From contig DYJE01000022.1 in assembly GCA_020723285.1 (NCBI GenBank), positions 22,604-86,603 of the forward strand: 64,000 nucleotides of DNA, in the 5' to 3' direction. Below the pieces are notes generated by a model that worked only from the letters and a program-made list of their open reading frames with translations, did not search any database and was not told the DNA's origin. Shown piece after piece: positions 44,792-53,723 of the stretch; position 1 is the first letter of the stretch, and each line of letters starts with the position of its first letter. This DNA is from Desulforapulum autotrophicum. Its GTDB lineage: Bacteria; Desulfobacterota; Desulfobacteria; Desulfobacterales; Desulfolunaceae. Both the position numbers and the translations under genes were made by a program.

Positions 44792-46062
44792 AAGGATATC
44801 CTTTGTGCTCCGCCCATGTACGGCACAAGGGCGTCGGGAACGAGAACAGACCCGTCGGCCTGCTGGTAGTTTTCGAGAATGGCGGCGAAACACCGGCCCA
44901 CGGCCAGCCCGGACCCGTTCAGGGTGTGGACCAGTTCCGAGCCTTTCTGCCCTTTCCGCCTGAACCGGATTCCGGCCCTTCGCGCCTGGAAATCCTCGAA
45001 ATTGCTGCATGACGAGATTTCACGGTACTTGCCCTGGCCCGGCATCCACACTTCGATGTCGTAGGTCTTGGCGGCGGAAAAACCCATGTCGCCGGTGCAC
45101 AGGGTGATGACCCGGTAGGCGAGGCCCAGTTTTTTCAGGATGGTTTCGGCGTCGGCGGTGAGTTTTTCCAGCTCGTCGTAAGACGTGTCCGGGTGGGCCA
45201 GTTTCACCAGCTCCACCTTGTTGAACTGGTGCTGGCGGATAAGACCCCGTGTGTCCTTGCCGTAAGACCCGGCTTCGGAACGGAAACAGGGTGTGCAGGC
45301 CACGAATTTCACCGGCAGGTCGTCCTCCGCAAGGATTTCCTTCTGGTGGATGTTGGTCACCGGAACTTCCGCCGTGGGGATCAGGAAATAATCCAGCCCT
45401 TCCAGCTTGAACAGATCTTCCTCGAATTTGGGCAGCTGGCCCGTGCAGGTCATGGTGTTGCGGTTCACGATGTAGGGCGGAATGATTTCCTTGTATCCGT
45501 GCTGTTCGGTGTGGGTATCCAGCATGAAGTTGATCAGCGCCCGTTCCAGGCGCGCGCCCATGCCCAGGTACAAGGGAAAGCGTGCTCCGGTGATTTTCGT
45601 GGCCCGTTCAAGGTCGAGAATCCGGAGGTCCTCCCCCAGGTCCCAGTGGGCTTTGGGTTCGAAACCGAACACCGGGGGTTCACCCACCCGCCGCAGTTCC
45701 GGGTTGTCGTTTTCGTCTTTTCCCACGGGAACCGAGGCATGGGGGATGTTGGGTATCGTGTATAAAATCCGGCTCATGGCTTCGTCGGCTTCGGCTTCCT
45801 GTTTTTCAAGCTCCTTGACCCTGGCCGACACGTCCCGCATTTCAAGAACAAGATCCTCGGCGTTGACCCCTTCTTTCTTCATCCGGGCGATGTCCGCTGA
45901 AACCACGTTCCGTCTGTTCTGGAGGGTTTCAAGGGTCTGAAGGATCTCACGCCGCCCTTTCTCGATATCCATGAAGGCGGAAAGATCCACATGGCCTCCC
46001 CTGTTTTTCAGAGCTTCCTCAACCAGGGATAAATTTTTTCGAACGTACTTGATTTCAAGCAT
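44788..46062 (-). CDS. serS: Seryl-tRNA synthetase
   Basis: SerRS charges tRNA-Ser. The 424-residue product begins [18 protein letters not shown] with the long antiparallel coiled-coil arm (about residues 30-105). Class II motifs follow: motif 2 [20 protein letters not shown] and motif 3 [38 protein letters not shown] and [13 protein letters not shown] are further family blocks. ATG 46062 is the family start; the extra residues to 46140 do not belong. It is divergent from the cyclo-ligase gene and overlaps thrC. Confidence 0.98.
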   Translation of the reverse strand: MLEIKYVRKNLSLVEEALKNRGGHVDLSAFMDIEKGRREILQTLETLQNRRNVVSADIARMKKEGVNAEDLVLEMRDVSARVKELEKQEAEADEAMSRILYTIPNIPHASVPVGKDENDNPELRRVGEPPVFGFEPKAHWDLGEDLRILDLERATKITGARFPLYLGMGARLERALINFMLDTHTEQHGYKEIIPPYIVNRNTMTCTGQLPKFEEDLFKLEGLDYFLIPTAEVPVTNIHQKEILAEDDLPVKFVACTPCFRSEAGSYGKDTRGLIRQHQFNKVELVKLAHPDTSYDELEKLTADAETILKKLGLAYRVITLCTGDMGFSAAKTYDIEVWMPGQGKYREISSCSNFEDFQARRAGIRFRRKGQKGSELVHTLNGSGLAVGRCFAAILENYQQADGSVLVPDALVPYMGGAQRISL

Positions 46063-46300
46063 AACCGTACCTATATTGTCTGCATTGATTATCTGGATTT
46101 TTGCGGCATGGTACAAAGCGTAAAAAAGCAACGAAAACAAAATTTTAGCTGGCTCAAAACCCGCTGCAAATCGTGGAGATTTTTAACACGCTGAACCTGT
46201 TCACGTCAACGGTTAATGCGTGTCTGCCGCGATGGCGGAGGGGATGTTCGATCTGGACGGAGAAAGAACTTCAGCGATAACGGATTCCGGAGAATAAAAC

Positions 46301-46888
46301 ATGGACGATGTTAAGGATAAAAAACGGGAAGTGATCAACGAGATCATCGAAAAGATAGAAACGTTTTCCGATGAAGAGCGGGCGAAGAGACAGAAAGCCG
46401 TGGAAGACCGGTTGTTTGATTTCGCCAACTTCATCGAATCCAAGGTGGCTCTTCTCTACCTTCGGAGGCGGGGTGAAGTGGATACGGAAAGCATCATCCG
46501 GAAAAGCATCAAAAACGGCAAGAAGATCATCCTGCCGCTGGTGGACCGTGAAAAAAGCCGCACCACACTGTACAAAATAGAAAACCTCAAAGAAGACCTT
46601 CGGGAAGGGGCAAGCGGCTTGCTTGAACCCGATCCTGACCGCTGCAAACCTGTTCCGGCGGACCAGATCGACATCGCCATCGTTCCCGGCCTTGCCTTTG
46701 ATGAAAAAGGAGGACGCATCGGCATCATCGACAATTTCTACGACCGGTTCATCGCCCGGCTGCCCATGACCACGCGCAAAGTGGCCATCGCCTTTGAAGA
46801 GCAGGTGGTGTCCCAGGTTCCCGCCGATTCACGGAACAAGTTCATCGACATCATCATCACGGACAAACGGACCATCTATAAAATCTGA
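46301..46888 (+). CDS. 5-formyltetrahydrofolate cyclo-ligase family protein
   Basis: The enzyme (MTHFS) closes 5-formyl-THF to 5,10-methenyl-THF with ATP. The 195-residue product shows ESKVALLYLRRRGEVDTESI, KKIILPLV, LEPDPDRC and the C-terminal family block DIAIVPGLAFDEKGGRIGIIDNFYDRF, in which GxGxG is modified to GGRIG/YDRF. GGAG lies eight bases upstream. It stands alone between serS and a repeat element. Confidence 0.9.
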   Translation: MDDVKDKKREVINEIIEKIETFSDEERAKRQKAVEDRLFDFANFIESKVALLYLRRRGEVDTESIIRKSIKNGKKIILPLVDREKSRTTLYKIENLKEDLREGASGLLEPDPDRCKPVPADQIDIAIVPGLAFDEKGGRIGIIDNFYDRFIARLPMTTRKVAIAFEEQVVSQVPADSRNKFIDIIITDKRTIYKI

Positions 46889-47314
46889 TGAAACGACGAG
46901 GGGCGGGTTCTTTTCCGAGCCCCTAAGATTCTTTACACAGCTGGCATCTGAAGGTCGGGCTCACGCCCGACACAGGTGTCGGGCGTGAGCCCTGCTAATA
47001 CCCAATAAGTCTGCCGGACAAAACAAATCCTATTTGTCAGTGATAGTCGTGCATTCCATGCGCCAGGACAGGGTGAGTTTACGCACCACCTCAATGCCTC
47101 TTCCATGCCTTGCTCTCCGTCCTTGTCATTCCGGGTCGGCTTGCTTTTCGACCTGAAAGGCCCGGCAGCGTTTATTCACGACGCAAACATCGTCTCACCA
47201 TCACCAGCCGCCCGGAATGACAAAAACGAAACTATTTAGCCCTGCAAAAATTTATTGGGTATAAGCAGGGCGTGAGCCCGACCTACGCCGTTTTGAAAGT
47301 GGCCATTTGATTAT
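46889..47314. other. Repeat-filled gap after the cyclo-ligase gene
   Basis: This 425-base stretch has no gene. It holds REP hairpins at 46953-46971 and 46978-46995, the MITE-like element 46990-47270, and a closing REP arm to 47287. Inside the element, GTCATTCCGGG (about 47126) and CCCGGAATGAC (about 47211) form another inverted pair. Confidence 0.7.
46990..47270. repeat. MITE-like element within REP hairpins
   Basis: Terminal inverted repeats of 19 bases: CCCTGCTAATACCCAATAA (46990-47008) and TTATTGGGTATAAGCAGGG (47252-47270), 18 of 19 complementary. The outer flanks are GTAG-type REP arms (GTCGGGCGTGAGCCC), so the element seems to sit in, or carry, a REP sequence. No frame in it is coding-like. 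Confidence 0.7.
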
Positions 47315-49570
47315 TTATAAACCCGCAATCTTTTCCTTCATGGCCAGGATGCTGTCCCGCACCTGTCCCACATCCTGCTCGATGGCCAGCAGCCCGTCCA
47401 GCACCGTGTCCTTGTTCAGTTTCTTGTCCCGGATCAGGGCGGCCAGGGTTTCCAGATCGCTGACATAGGCCTGGAACCGGGCGGTGTGAAGATCGAAAAA
47501 GGCGTTGGCCACGGCGTCGGTGAGTTTGAAGAAATACTGGAACTTGATGTTCTCCCGGTAGCTGATGAAATGGGAATGGACGTTTTTCAAAGTTTCCCGT
47601 TTCAACGTGACCAGACTGTCCTTCAACGCCTGGACCTGGTCGCTTTGCCGGTTCATGGCTTTCTTTTTGAAGACTTTTTTCAGCCAGCTCACGAAGTTGT
47701 ACAATCCGAATTTCAAAAAGGCTTCAACCCTGACCCTGGCCGAGTAGTTCATCATCTGGGCCGCGGGCTGATATTTCAGGTTGACCATGCTTTTCAGCGT
47801 TTCAAGATCGGGGATGGCCCCCATGGTTTCCCGGTCGGGAATCACCATCTCGATGCCGAAATCCCCCATGGCGTGTCCGTAGTCCTTGAGGGCGTTTTCA
47901 ACCATTCCGGCGTAGGGCCGCGTCATCTGGTCCAGGTCCGCGAGGATTCTTTCCTCTTCTTTTTTCATGAAACCCACCAGCCGGGGTGTGACGGATTCGG
48001 TGATGAAACCGTCCAGCGCCGTTTTGAAATCCTGGTACACCAGGTAGAGGTTCTGGTTGATACCGGACACGGCACCGCTTTCGTAATAGCTGTCAAAGGA
48101 GGGTTCAAACGTCATGATGAACTGGTCGATCCCGGCCATGATGTCTCCGGAACGTTCATCGAAAAAGTCGTCCACGGACCTTCGGATGTCGTCGGTCACT
48201 TTTTTCACTGCGCCGTCCAGAGTGCTCCGGATCATGGCACTGACTTTCCGGGTTTTTTCCTGGTTTCGGGAGATCTTGCGGATGATGTCGTCGGCACTTG
48301 TGGAATCTTTCGAAAGGATCTCCCGGTTCATGGACGCCCACTGGGAAAGGCCCGATGCCACAAGATTCAGTCGTTCCGCGTGGTTTCCCAGGAGCAGGGC
48401 ATAACGTTCCCGGGTCAGCTTGTCGTGGAGCACATGTTCGAAGCGTTCACGTTCGGCAATGGAGAGGGCGGTGAATTCGGTCTCCGCCTCCCACTGCTGA
48501 AGCCGGGTTTCGTCTTTTTTCGACAGGTTGCCGGCGTTTTCCGATTCTTTCCGGGCCTTGAACAGATGGTACAATGCGGAAACCGTGAACACCACCGGGT
48601 CCGGAATGATCAGGGAGATTTCGCTTCGGATTTTATCGAGCAGGCGTTTGAAGTCGTCGAAGGATTCGTGTTCCGACACATCGCAGTTCACCACGAACAT
48701 CATGTTTCCCATGATGCCCATGTCGCGGATCATGGACAGGAAGCGGATGTCGGCCTGCCGTAGTCCGGTTCGGCTGCTCACCACGTATACGATGAAATGG
48801 GTGACGGCCAGGTAGTCCTGGATCATGGCCAGGTGAAGGGGATTGGGTGAATCGCTGCCCTGGCAGTCCGCAATTTCAATGGACCCGTCAAGAACGCTGG
48901 AATGGATTTCAAGCTGGATGTCCTTGATGTACACGGCGAGGATCTCGTCCCCGGCAAAGAGGCGGTGGTCCAGAAAGGAATCGCTGCCGTAATGGATCAC
49001 CGTTTCATCGGGGCCGATGATGTCTTTCACCCGGTCGTAACCGGCGAGATAGGATGTCAGAAGCACACTGGTGACGCTGCGGGTGTCGTTGGTGATGAGC
49101 TGCTCCGTGGTCAGCGAGGCGAGGGTGTTTTGGAGCATAGACCTGTGGCTTTCTTTGCGGAGGTCGAATCTGAAATCCTCCGACTCCGGTTTCCATGCGG
49201 GGAAAAAAGAAAGGCCCTGTTCGATGTCCCGGTTCACTTCGTCAAAAGACTTGAAGCACAAACTGGCCTTGAGGTCCTGTCCGCAGCGGATCCGTGTCAC
49301 AATGGACGTGATGACACCGGCCCCCCGTTTCAGGAAATCGTCCCGGAACAGGGAATTCACGAAAGTGCTTTTGCCGGACTTGATGGGCCCCACCACCGCC
49401 ACACGGACCAGATCCTCCGAGATCTGTCGGCTGATGCCTGTCACGGTATTTTTCCAGTTGCCGAAGGCTTCGCCTGATATCCCCGAGAGGGCGCCCGCCT
49501 TTTCCAGGAGTTCGAGAAACTGCACGCCCGCGTTGAGGAGACTCGCTTTCAATTCATCATAATTATTCAT
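47315..49570 (-). CDS. Dynamin-family GTPase
   Basis: Bacterial dynamin-like proteins bind and remodel membranes with GTP. The 751-residue product has an N-terminal G domain: P-loop GPIKSGKST at residues 61-69, a G2 Thr in TSIVTRIRC, G3 DCQGSD and G4-like NCDVSEHES. A long helical middle part follows with coiled-coil regions. A hydrophobic stretch (FLKFGLYNFVSWLKKVFKK, about residue 640) could be the membrane paddle. The G4 motif lacks the canonical T/NKxD. Many bacteria carry two tandem dynamins; here there is one. AAGG precedes the ATG. Confidence 0.88.
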   Translation of the reverse strand: MNNYDELKASLLNAGVQFLELLEKAGALSGISGEAFGNWKNTVTGISRQISEDLVRVAVVGPIKSGKSTFVNSLFRDDFLKRGAGVITSIVTRIRCGQDLKASLCFKSFDEVNRDIEQGLSFFPAWKPESEDFRFDLRKESHRSMLQNTLASLTTEQLITNDTRSVTSVLLTSYLAGYDRVKDIIGPDETVIHYGSDSFLDHRLFAGDEILAVYIKDIQLEIHSSVLDGSIEIADCQGSDSPNPLHLAMIQDYLAVTHFIVYVVSSRTGLRQADIRFLSMIRDMGIMGNMMFVVNCDVSEHESFDDFKRLLDKIRSEISLIIPDPVVFTVSALYHLFKARKESENAGNLSKKDETRLQQWEAETEFTALSIAERERFEHVLHDKLTRERYALLLGNHAERLNLVASGLSQWASMNREILSKDSTSADDIIRKISRNQEKTRKVSAMIRSTLDGAVKKVTDDIRRSVDDFFDERSGDIMAGIDQFIMTFEPSFDSYYESGAVSGINQNLYLVYQDFKTALDGFITESVTPRLVGFMKKEEERILADLDQMTRPYAGMVENALKDYGHAMGDFGIEMVIPDRETMGAIPDLETLKSMVNLKYQPAAQMMNYSARVRVEAFLKFGLYNFVSWLKKVFKKKAMNRQSDQVQALKDSLVTLKRETLKNVHSHFISYRENIKFQYFFKLTDAVANAFFDLHTARFQAYVSDLETLAALIRDKKLNKDTVLDGLLAIEQDVGQVRDSILAMKEKIAGL

Positions 49571-50073
49571 ATCCGCACCTTCACGTCATGAGGGTCATTT
49601 TATTCTTCAAGTCAGGGTTTGCGGCCCTAACATGGAGGTTTTACGCACCATTCTTATACTCTGGAACAGCGGCCTTGTCCAATCCTAAAAACCGGTTGAA
49701 CCACGAGCCATGACCGGATCGGGTTTGTGTCAGGTCTTGAATCCTTTTCAGTCAGGCTCTGACAGATCATGGAGTCCACCGTGTATTGACAGGACAAGGA
49801 CACGCCCCCGGCACTGTCTATGGACCGATCTCCGGAGCCCAACATCATGAGATGAAAAACACTGACACCGCAACAGATAGGGGTCTAAGGCGCGAAATGT
49901 CGCTAAGCCCTTGTGTTCACACATTTTTATTGACATGTGAACATCAATACTGTTACAGATAAAGGCATCTGCCAATCATTTAACCGGTAACCGTTCCGGT
50001 AAAGCTCGCATGGCGCGAGATCCTTACACGTCTTTCCGGAGGGAAGCCAAAAAAAAACAAAGGGGGACCTTTC
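49571..50073. other. Divergent intergenic region upstream of the HU gene
   Basis: About 500 bases between the dynamin and HU genes. The right part holds the HU promoter and dyad (49914-49958). The left 300 bases show no gene, no RNA-like structure and no match to the repeats elsewhere in the window. Confidence 0.5.
49914..49958 (+). promoter_or_regulatory. HU promoter with operator-like dyad
   Basis: TTGACA (49930-49935), a 17-base spacer and TTACAG (49953-49958) form a candidate promoter. TGTTCACA (49914-49921) and TGTGAACA (49936-49943) are a perfect inverted pair on either side of the -35, a layout typical of a repressor or activator site. Confidence 0.5.
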
Positions 50074-50346
50074 ATGACCAAAGCAGAACTGGTTGAAAAA
50101 ATGGCGCAGGATGCAGGAGTCACCAAATTGACCGCAGCAAAAGCCCTGGACTCCTTCATGGATTCGGTTATCAAGACCTTGAAGAAAAAAGACGGCAAAG
50201 TCACACTGGTTGGATTCGGAACATTCACCAAAGTCAAACGCAAAGCCAGAACGGGCAGAAACCCCCAGACCGGGGAAAGCATGAAAATCAAAGCCTGCAA
50301 CGTCGTGAAATTCAAACCCGGCAAAAATCTCAAGGAAGCCGTCTGA
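50074..50346 (+). CDS. HU-family DNA-binding protein
   Basis: HU is a small nucleoid protein that bends DNA as a dimer. The 90-residue product has the complete family pattern: MTKAELVEKMAQDAGVTK, KDGKVTLVGFGTFTKVKRKARTGRNPQTGE in two blocks for the beta arms, and a C-terminal helix ending FKPGKNLKEAV. The GRNPQTGE tip carries the intercalating proline. A GGGGGA ribosome site lies six bases upstream. It appears monocistronic. Confidence 0.97.
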   Translation: MTKAELVEKMAQDAGVTKLTAAKALDSFMDSVIKTLKKKDGKVTLVGFGTFTKVKRKARTGRNPQTGESMKIKACNVVKFKPGKNLKEAV

Positions 50347-50745
50347 TCCCGCAAGACCCGAAAGCATAAATCGTCTGTCCGGCTGTCGGCATAAACCGGC
50401 CGTTCATGACACGACCAACCTTATCAGGGGCTCTTGATCCAATGAGCCCCTGATTCATCCCTCCTCCTCAACCCTTATCCCGGAATGAAATTCATCATGG
50501 CCGAACATGCGTGGATAATATTTTACTCAGTGTACAAATAACAATGTTGACATCAATGAATTATAATATTAGTGTCGAACAGTTATAGCGCATTGGTACA
50601 CCAATCACCCACCATATGGTTTTGTTCAATCTGTTGCGAGGGTCTTTCGGGACTTCTTGACCGGAGCTGTTTTTTTAGATGAACGACTGGTGATTGATCG
50701 CTCATTTATTAATATTTACAGAAACTTATTCAAGGAGAGGAAGCT
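50347..50745 (+). other. Gap between HU and the CocE-type hydrolase
   Basis: About 400 bases. It contains the hairpin at 50424-50453 and an AT-rich segment with TTGACA at 50547 and TATAAT at 50562, which are too close to be one promoter. No gene or RNA is seen. Confidence 0.45.
50424..50453 (+). terminator. Hairpin after HU
   Basis: TCAGGGGCTC and GAGCCCCTGA form a perfect 10-bp stem with a 10-base loop, 78 bases after the stop. No T-run follows, so it may need Rho or act as a stabiliser. Confidence 0.6.
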
Positions 50746-52533
50746 ATGTTCACGCGTTATCGCATTATGCCCGGATTGTTGTTATGCCTTTTCGTTCTTT
50801 GGGCCTCCCAGACTTTTGCCATGGGGGTGAGATCAGATGAACCTGTGTTTGAAGAAGCCGAGGCGGATTACGACATTTCATGGCGTGATGACGTCAAAAT
50901 CACGGCCCACGACGGCGTGGTCCTTGCCGCCAATGTGTTTGTACCTAAAACATCCGACAGCAGCGAGCGTTTTCCGGTCATCGTCATGCCCAGCAGCTGG
51001 CTTTGTGAAGAGCACGAATACTATGCCCAGGGCGCCAAGTTCTGCCAGAAAGGATACATCGTTCTGGAGTACAGTCCGAGAGGATGGGGTATTTCCACGG
51101 GTCTTGTCAATGTGGGCGGACCGGATGATATGGAAGACATCAAAACCATCATCTCATATGTTATCGCCAACTACCCTGTGGACGGCGTGGTGAAAAACAG
51201 CGCGGGAAAAGTGGTCGATGACTCCAAGGCCAAAGTCGGCATGTGCGGCATATCTTACGGTGGCGGATTCTCCCTTCTGGGTGCGGCCTTTGACCAGAGG
51301 GTCAAGGCCTCCATGTGCATGGTCCCCTGGGGTGATCTTGGAAGCGCGTTGTATCTGAACCAGACCACCAAGGCGGTATGGCACTGGCTCGTTCTCATGG
51401 AAGCCGGTGATCTGATCGGCAACCTGGACCCCGTGGTCCGCGAACTGACGGAAATGCTGTTCAGTCACGACCATGAGTCCTATTACAACTATGTGATCAA
51501 CTGGGCCATGGACCGTTCGCCCATCGCCTACCTGGACGAGCTGAACTACACCGACGACGGCAAGCCACGGGACATCGCCATCTGCATCAACTCCAACCTC
51601 CAGGACGAGATGTTTCCCCCCAACGCCACCCTCAACTTTTTCTACGGTCTTAAAACCAAGAAAAAACGCATGGACATCAACCGGGGCATCCACGCTTCGG
51701 CCGAAGGTGCGGGGATTCTGGGCATGGAAAACATCGTCTGGAGAAAAGCCCACGCCTGGATGGACGAACACCTCAAAGGCATTAAAACAGGCATCATGGA
51801 TCTCAAGCCCATGAGCATCTGTGACAAAAACGACGGAAAACGCTACAACGTGGATCATGTGTACGTCAAAGACCTGAACATGAATTATCTGGACGGCCTG
51901 TACGATACGGCGGACAACGTGAACACCATCACCCCCGCCAGGTATTATCTGGGCGCAAGGCCACAGGGAAAACTATACGGAAAAATGGCGGCGGCCCCCC
52001 TTGCCGGAAGCGAGACAAACACCATCAGTACCGGGGCGCTTTCGGGCATCAGCACGGGCATTCCTGTTTTGAGTTCCATCCTGGAAGCCCACACCAACTT
52101 CCTCCATGTGATCACACCCTTTGCCCTGACCAACCGGAAACAGTCCATTGTCTTCGCATCGGAAACTTTCACGGCGGACCGGCTTCTGATGGGAACGCCC
52201 CATGTGAAGCTGAACGTCACCCCAAGCACCTCCTCGTTCCAGCTCATCGCCCATCTTTACACCATGGACTGCCTGGGCAACGGAACCCTGATTTCACACG
52301 CGCCCCTCACGGTTCTGGGTAACGGCAAATTCATGCCCAATGCACGGGCCGGTGAAAAATTCACAGTCGAGTTCAACTTCATCACCACCTGCGCCACAGT
52401 GAAAAAAGGCCAGAAACTGGCTCTCGCCATTGACACCGAAGACCTGAACTATGGGAAAGCCCCGGATACGGACTATGACCTGACCTTCAGTTACGACAAA
52501 AATTCTGTTCTGAGCATTCCTTTCGCCAACTGA
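50746..52533 (+). CDS. Exported CocE/NonD-family (X-Pro dipeptidyl-peptidase-like) hydrolase
   Basis: The 595-residue product has a signal peptide ending about SQTFAMG. An alpha/beta-hydrolase domain of the S15 type follows. Its nucleophile elbow GISYGG (Ser about 170) and the Asp/His in LQDEMFPPN and NRGIHAS complete a plausible triad. YSPRGWGISTG supplies the oxyanion tyrosine. The last ~170 residues form a jelly-roll domain as in cocaine esterase. Substrates are unknown; family members cleave esters or proline peptides. It should act in the periplasm or outside. A promoter-rich AT segment precedes it and a strong terminator follows. Confidence 0.9.
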   Translation: MFTRYRIMPGLLLCLFVLWASQTFAMGVRSDEPVFEEAEADYDISWRDDVKITAHDGVVLAANVFVPKTSDSSERFPVIVMPSSWLCEEHEYYAQGAKFCQKGYIVLEYSPRGWGISTGLVNVGGPDDMEDIKTIISYVIANYPVDGVVKNSAGKVVDDSKAKVGMCGISYGGGFSLLGAAFDQRVKASMCMVPWGDLGSALYLNQTTKAVWHWLVLMEAGDLIGNLDPVVRELTEMLFSHDHESYYNYVINWAMDRSPIAYLDELNYTDDGKPRDIAICINSNLQDEMFPPNATLNFFYGLKTKKKRMDINRGIHASAEGAGILGMENIVWRKAHAWMDEHLKGIKTGIMDLKPMSICDKNDGKRYNVDHVYVKDLNMNYLDGLYDTADNVNTITPARYYLGARPQGKLYGKMAAAPLAGSETNTISTGALSGISTGIPVLSSILEAHTNFLHVITPFALTNRKQSIVFASETFTADRLLMGTPHVKLNVTPSTSSFQLIAHLYTMDCLGNGTLISHAPLTVLGNGKFMPNARAGEKFTVEFNFITTCATVKKGQKLALAIDTEDLNYGKAPDTDYDLTFSYDKNSVLSIPFAN

Positions 52534-52537
52534 AAAT

Positions 52538-52572
52538 AAAAAGGCCTGTGGCATATCCACAGGCCTTTTTTC
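52538..52572. terminator. Terminator of the CocE-type gene
   Basis: AAAAAGGCCTGTGG and CCACAGGCCTTTTTT form a 14-bp stem with a 5-base loop and T-runs on both strands, six bases after the stop. Confidence 0.95.
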
Positions 52573-52685
52573 CGGTTCACGTTCAAAGAGGATGTCCTCT
52601 TCAAATGTCTTTGTCAGGTTTCAGTCCAAATAGATGTTACTTAACTGTAAACGTTAGGGATTTCAATTAAAAAAACACCTTAACC

Positions 52686-53723
52686 CTACTGTACCTGGCA
52701 ATCGGGATCTTTGTGGAACGGATCGCCGTAAACGGCGTGGGACAGACAGCGGAGTCCGCCACGGCAGAGCCTGGAGTAAAAACAGGTGCGGCAGCTGGCG
52801 GGAATGGCATCGTCACTCCGAAGCCGGACGAGGAACTCGTTTTCGCGGTATATGCGGTCAAGGGCATCGTTTTTCACGTTCCCCACGGGTACGGGCATGC
52901 GCCTGCAGGGAAACACGGTTCCTGCGGGGTCAATGGCGAGAAGACCGTTGCCGGCCTGGCAGCGGTAGGGTTTCCCCCCGCCTTCGTGAAACTGGAGGGC
53001 CCGGTGCATGCCGACCCGGCTTTTCGAGAAAAACGACCGGTCAGCGGCTTTCCGTTCCCTTGTCATCTGACGGTGGAAGTCTCTCAGCTCGTCTTTGCTC
53101 ACCGGCTCAAGTCCGTATTCACCGGCGCGCCCAACGGGGATGAGGCGGTCGGACCAGACCGTCCGGACGCCGAGTTTCCGCGCCAGGCGGACCACCTTGG
53201 GAAAGCCTTTCCTGTTCTGCCGGTGAAGGGTGAAGGAAAACGACACGGGGATTTTTTCGCGGATCAGATGTTGCGCGCCATCCACCGCCTTTCGATAACT
53301 GCCTTTTCCCCGGATGCTGTCGTGGATTTCTTCTGGGCCGTCCACGCTGATCTGAACAAAGGAGGGTGCAAGGGATTTCAGTTTTGCGGCGTGGGAAGCC
53401 GTGATCAGAGTGCCGTTGGTGAGAATGGAGAACCGGAACAGCGGCCTGTCTTTCGCGGCCAGATCCAGAATCTCAAAAAAGTCCGGCCGGGCAAAGGGCT
53501 CGCCGCCGGTGAGACTGAGGTGGCATGGGGTTTTTCCCCCGGCTTCGTCATTCAGTCCGATGAAAAATTCCCGGATTTTCCCGTAGACGCCGATGAGATT
53601 CTCGAAACCCGGTTCATCGCCGCCGCCTTCATCGTAGCAGTGACGGCAGGCCAGGTTGCAGTGCCCGGTGACATGCCACTGGATCTTGAAACCCTGCCTT
53701 GCACTTGATCCCTGAGATGTCAA
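52686..53723 (-). CDS. Radical SAM/SPASM domain protein, probable peptide maturase
   Basis: The N-terminal TIM-barrel carries the cluster motif CNLACRHC (C-x3-C-x2-C), LSLTGGEPF and LTNGTLI, which bind SAM. The C-terminal SPASM region has FPCRRMP, then SCRTCFYSRLCRGGLRC, giving the cysteines for auxiliary clusters. SPASM proteins modify ribosomal peptides or mature enzymes. I place the start at TTG 53723, where GGAGG lies five bases upstream and TTGA overlaps the stop of the preceding gene. ATG 53738 is an alternative. This coupling to a gene with a Gly/Cys tail marks that protein as the likely substrate. Confidence 0.88.
   Translation of the reverse strand: MTSQGSSARQGFKIQWHVTGHCNLACRHCYDEGGGDEPGFENLIGVYGKIREFFIGLNDEAGGKTPCHLSLTGGEPFARPDFFEILDLAAKDRPLFRFSILTNGTLITASHAAKLKSLAPSFVQISVDGPEEIHDSIRGKGSYRKAVDGAQHLIREKIPVSFSFTLHRQNRKGFPKVVRLARKLGVRTVWSDRLIPVGRAGEYGLEPVSKDELRDFHRQMTRERKAADRSFFSKSRVGMHRALQFHEGGGKPYRCQAGNGLLAIDPAGTVFPCRRMPVPVGNVKNDALDRIYRENEFLVRLRSDDAIPASCRTCFYSRLCRGGLRCLSHAVYGDPFHKDPDCQVQ

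Noticed and set aside
46063..46300. Possible 6S RNA upstream of the cyclo-ligase gene, as in E. coli
   Set aside because: I looked for the closing stem and central bubble of 6S RNA and could not build them; GGGATGTTCG near 46240 alone is not enough.
47486..48763. 425-codon open frame on the plus strand
   Set aside because: Antisense to the dynamin gene; no ribosome site and no domain.
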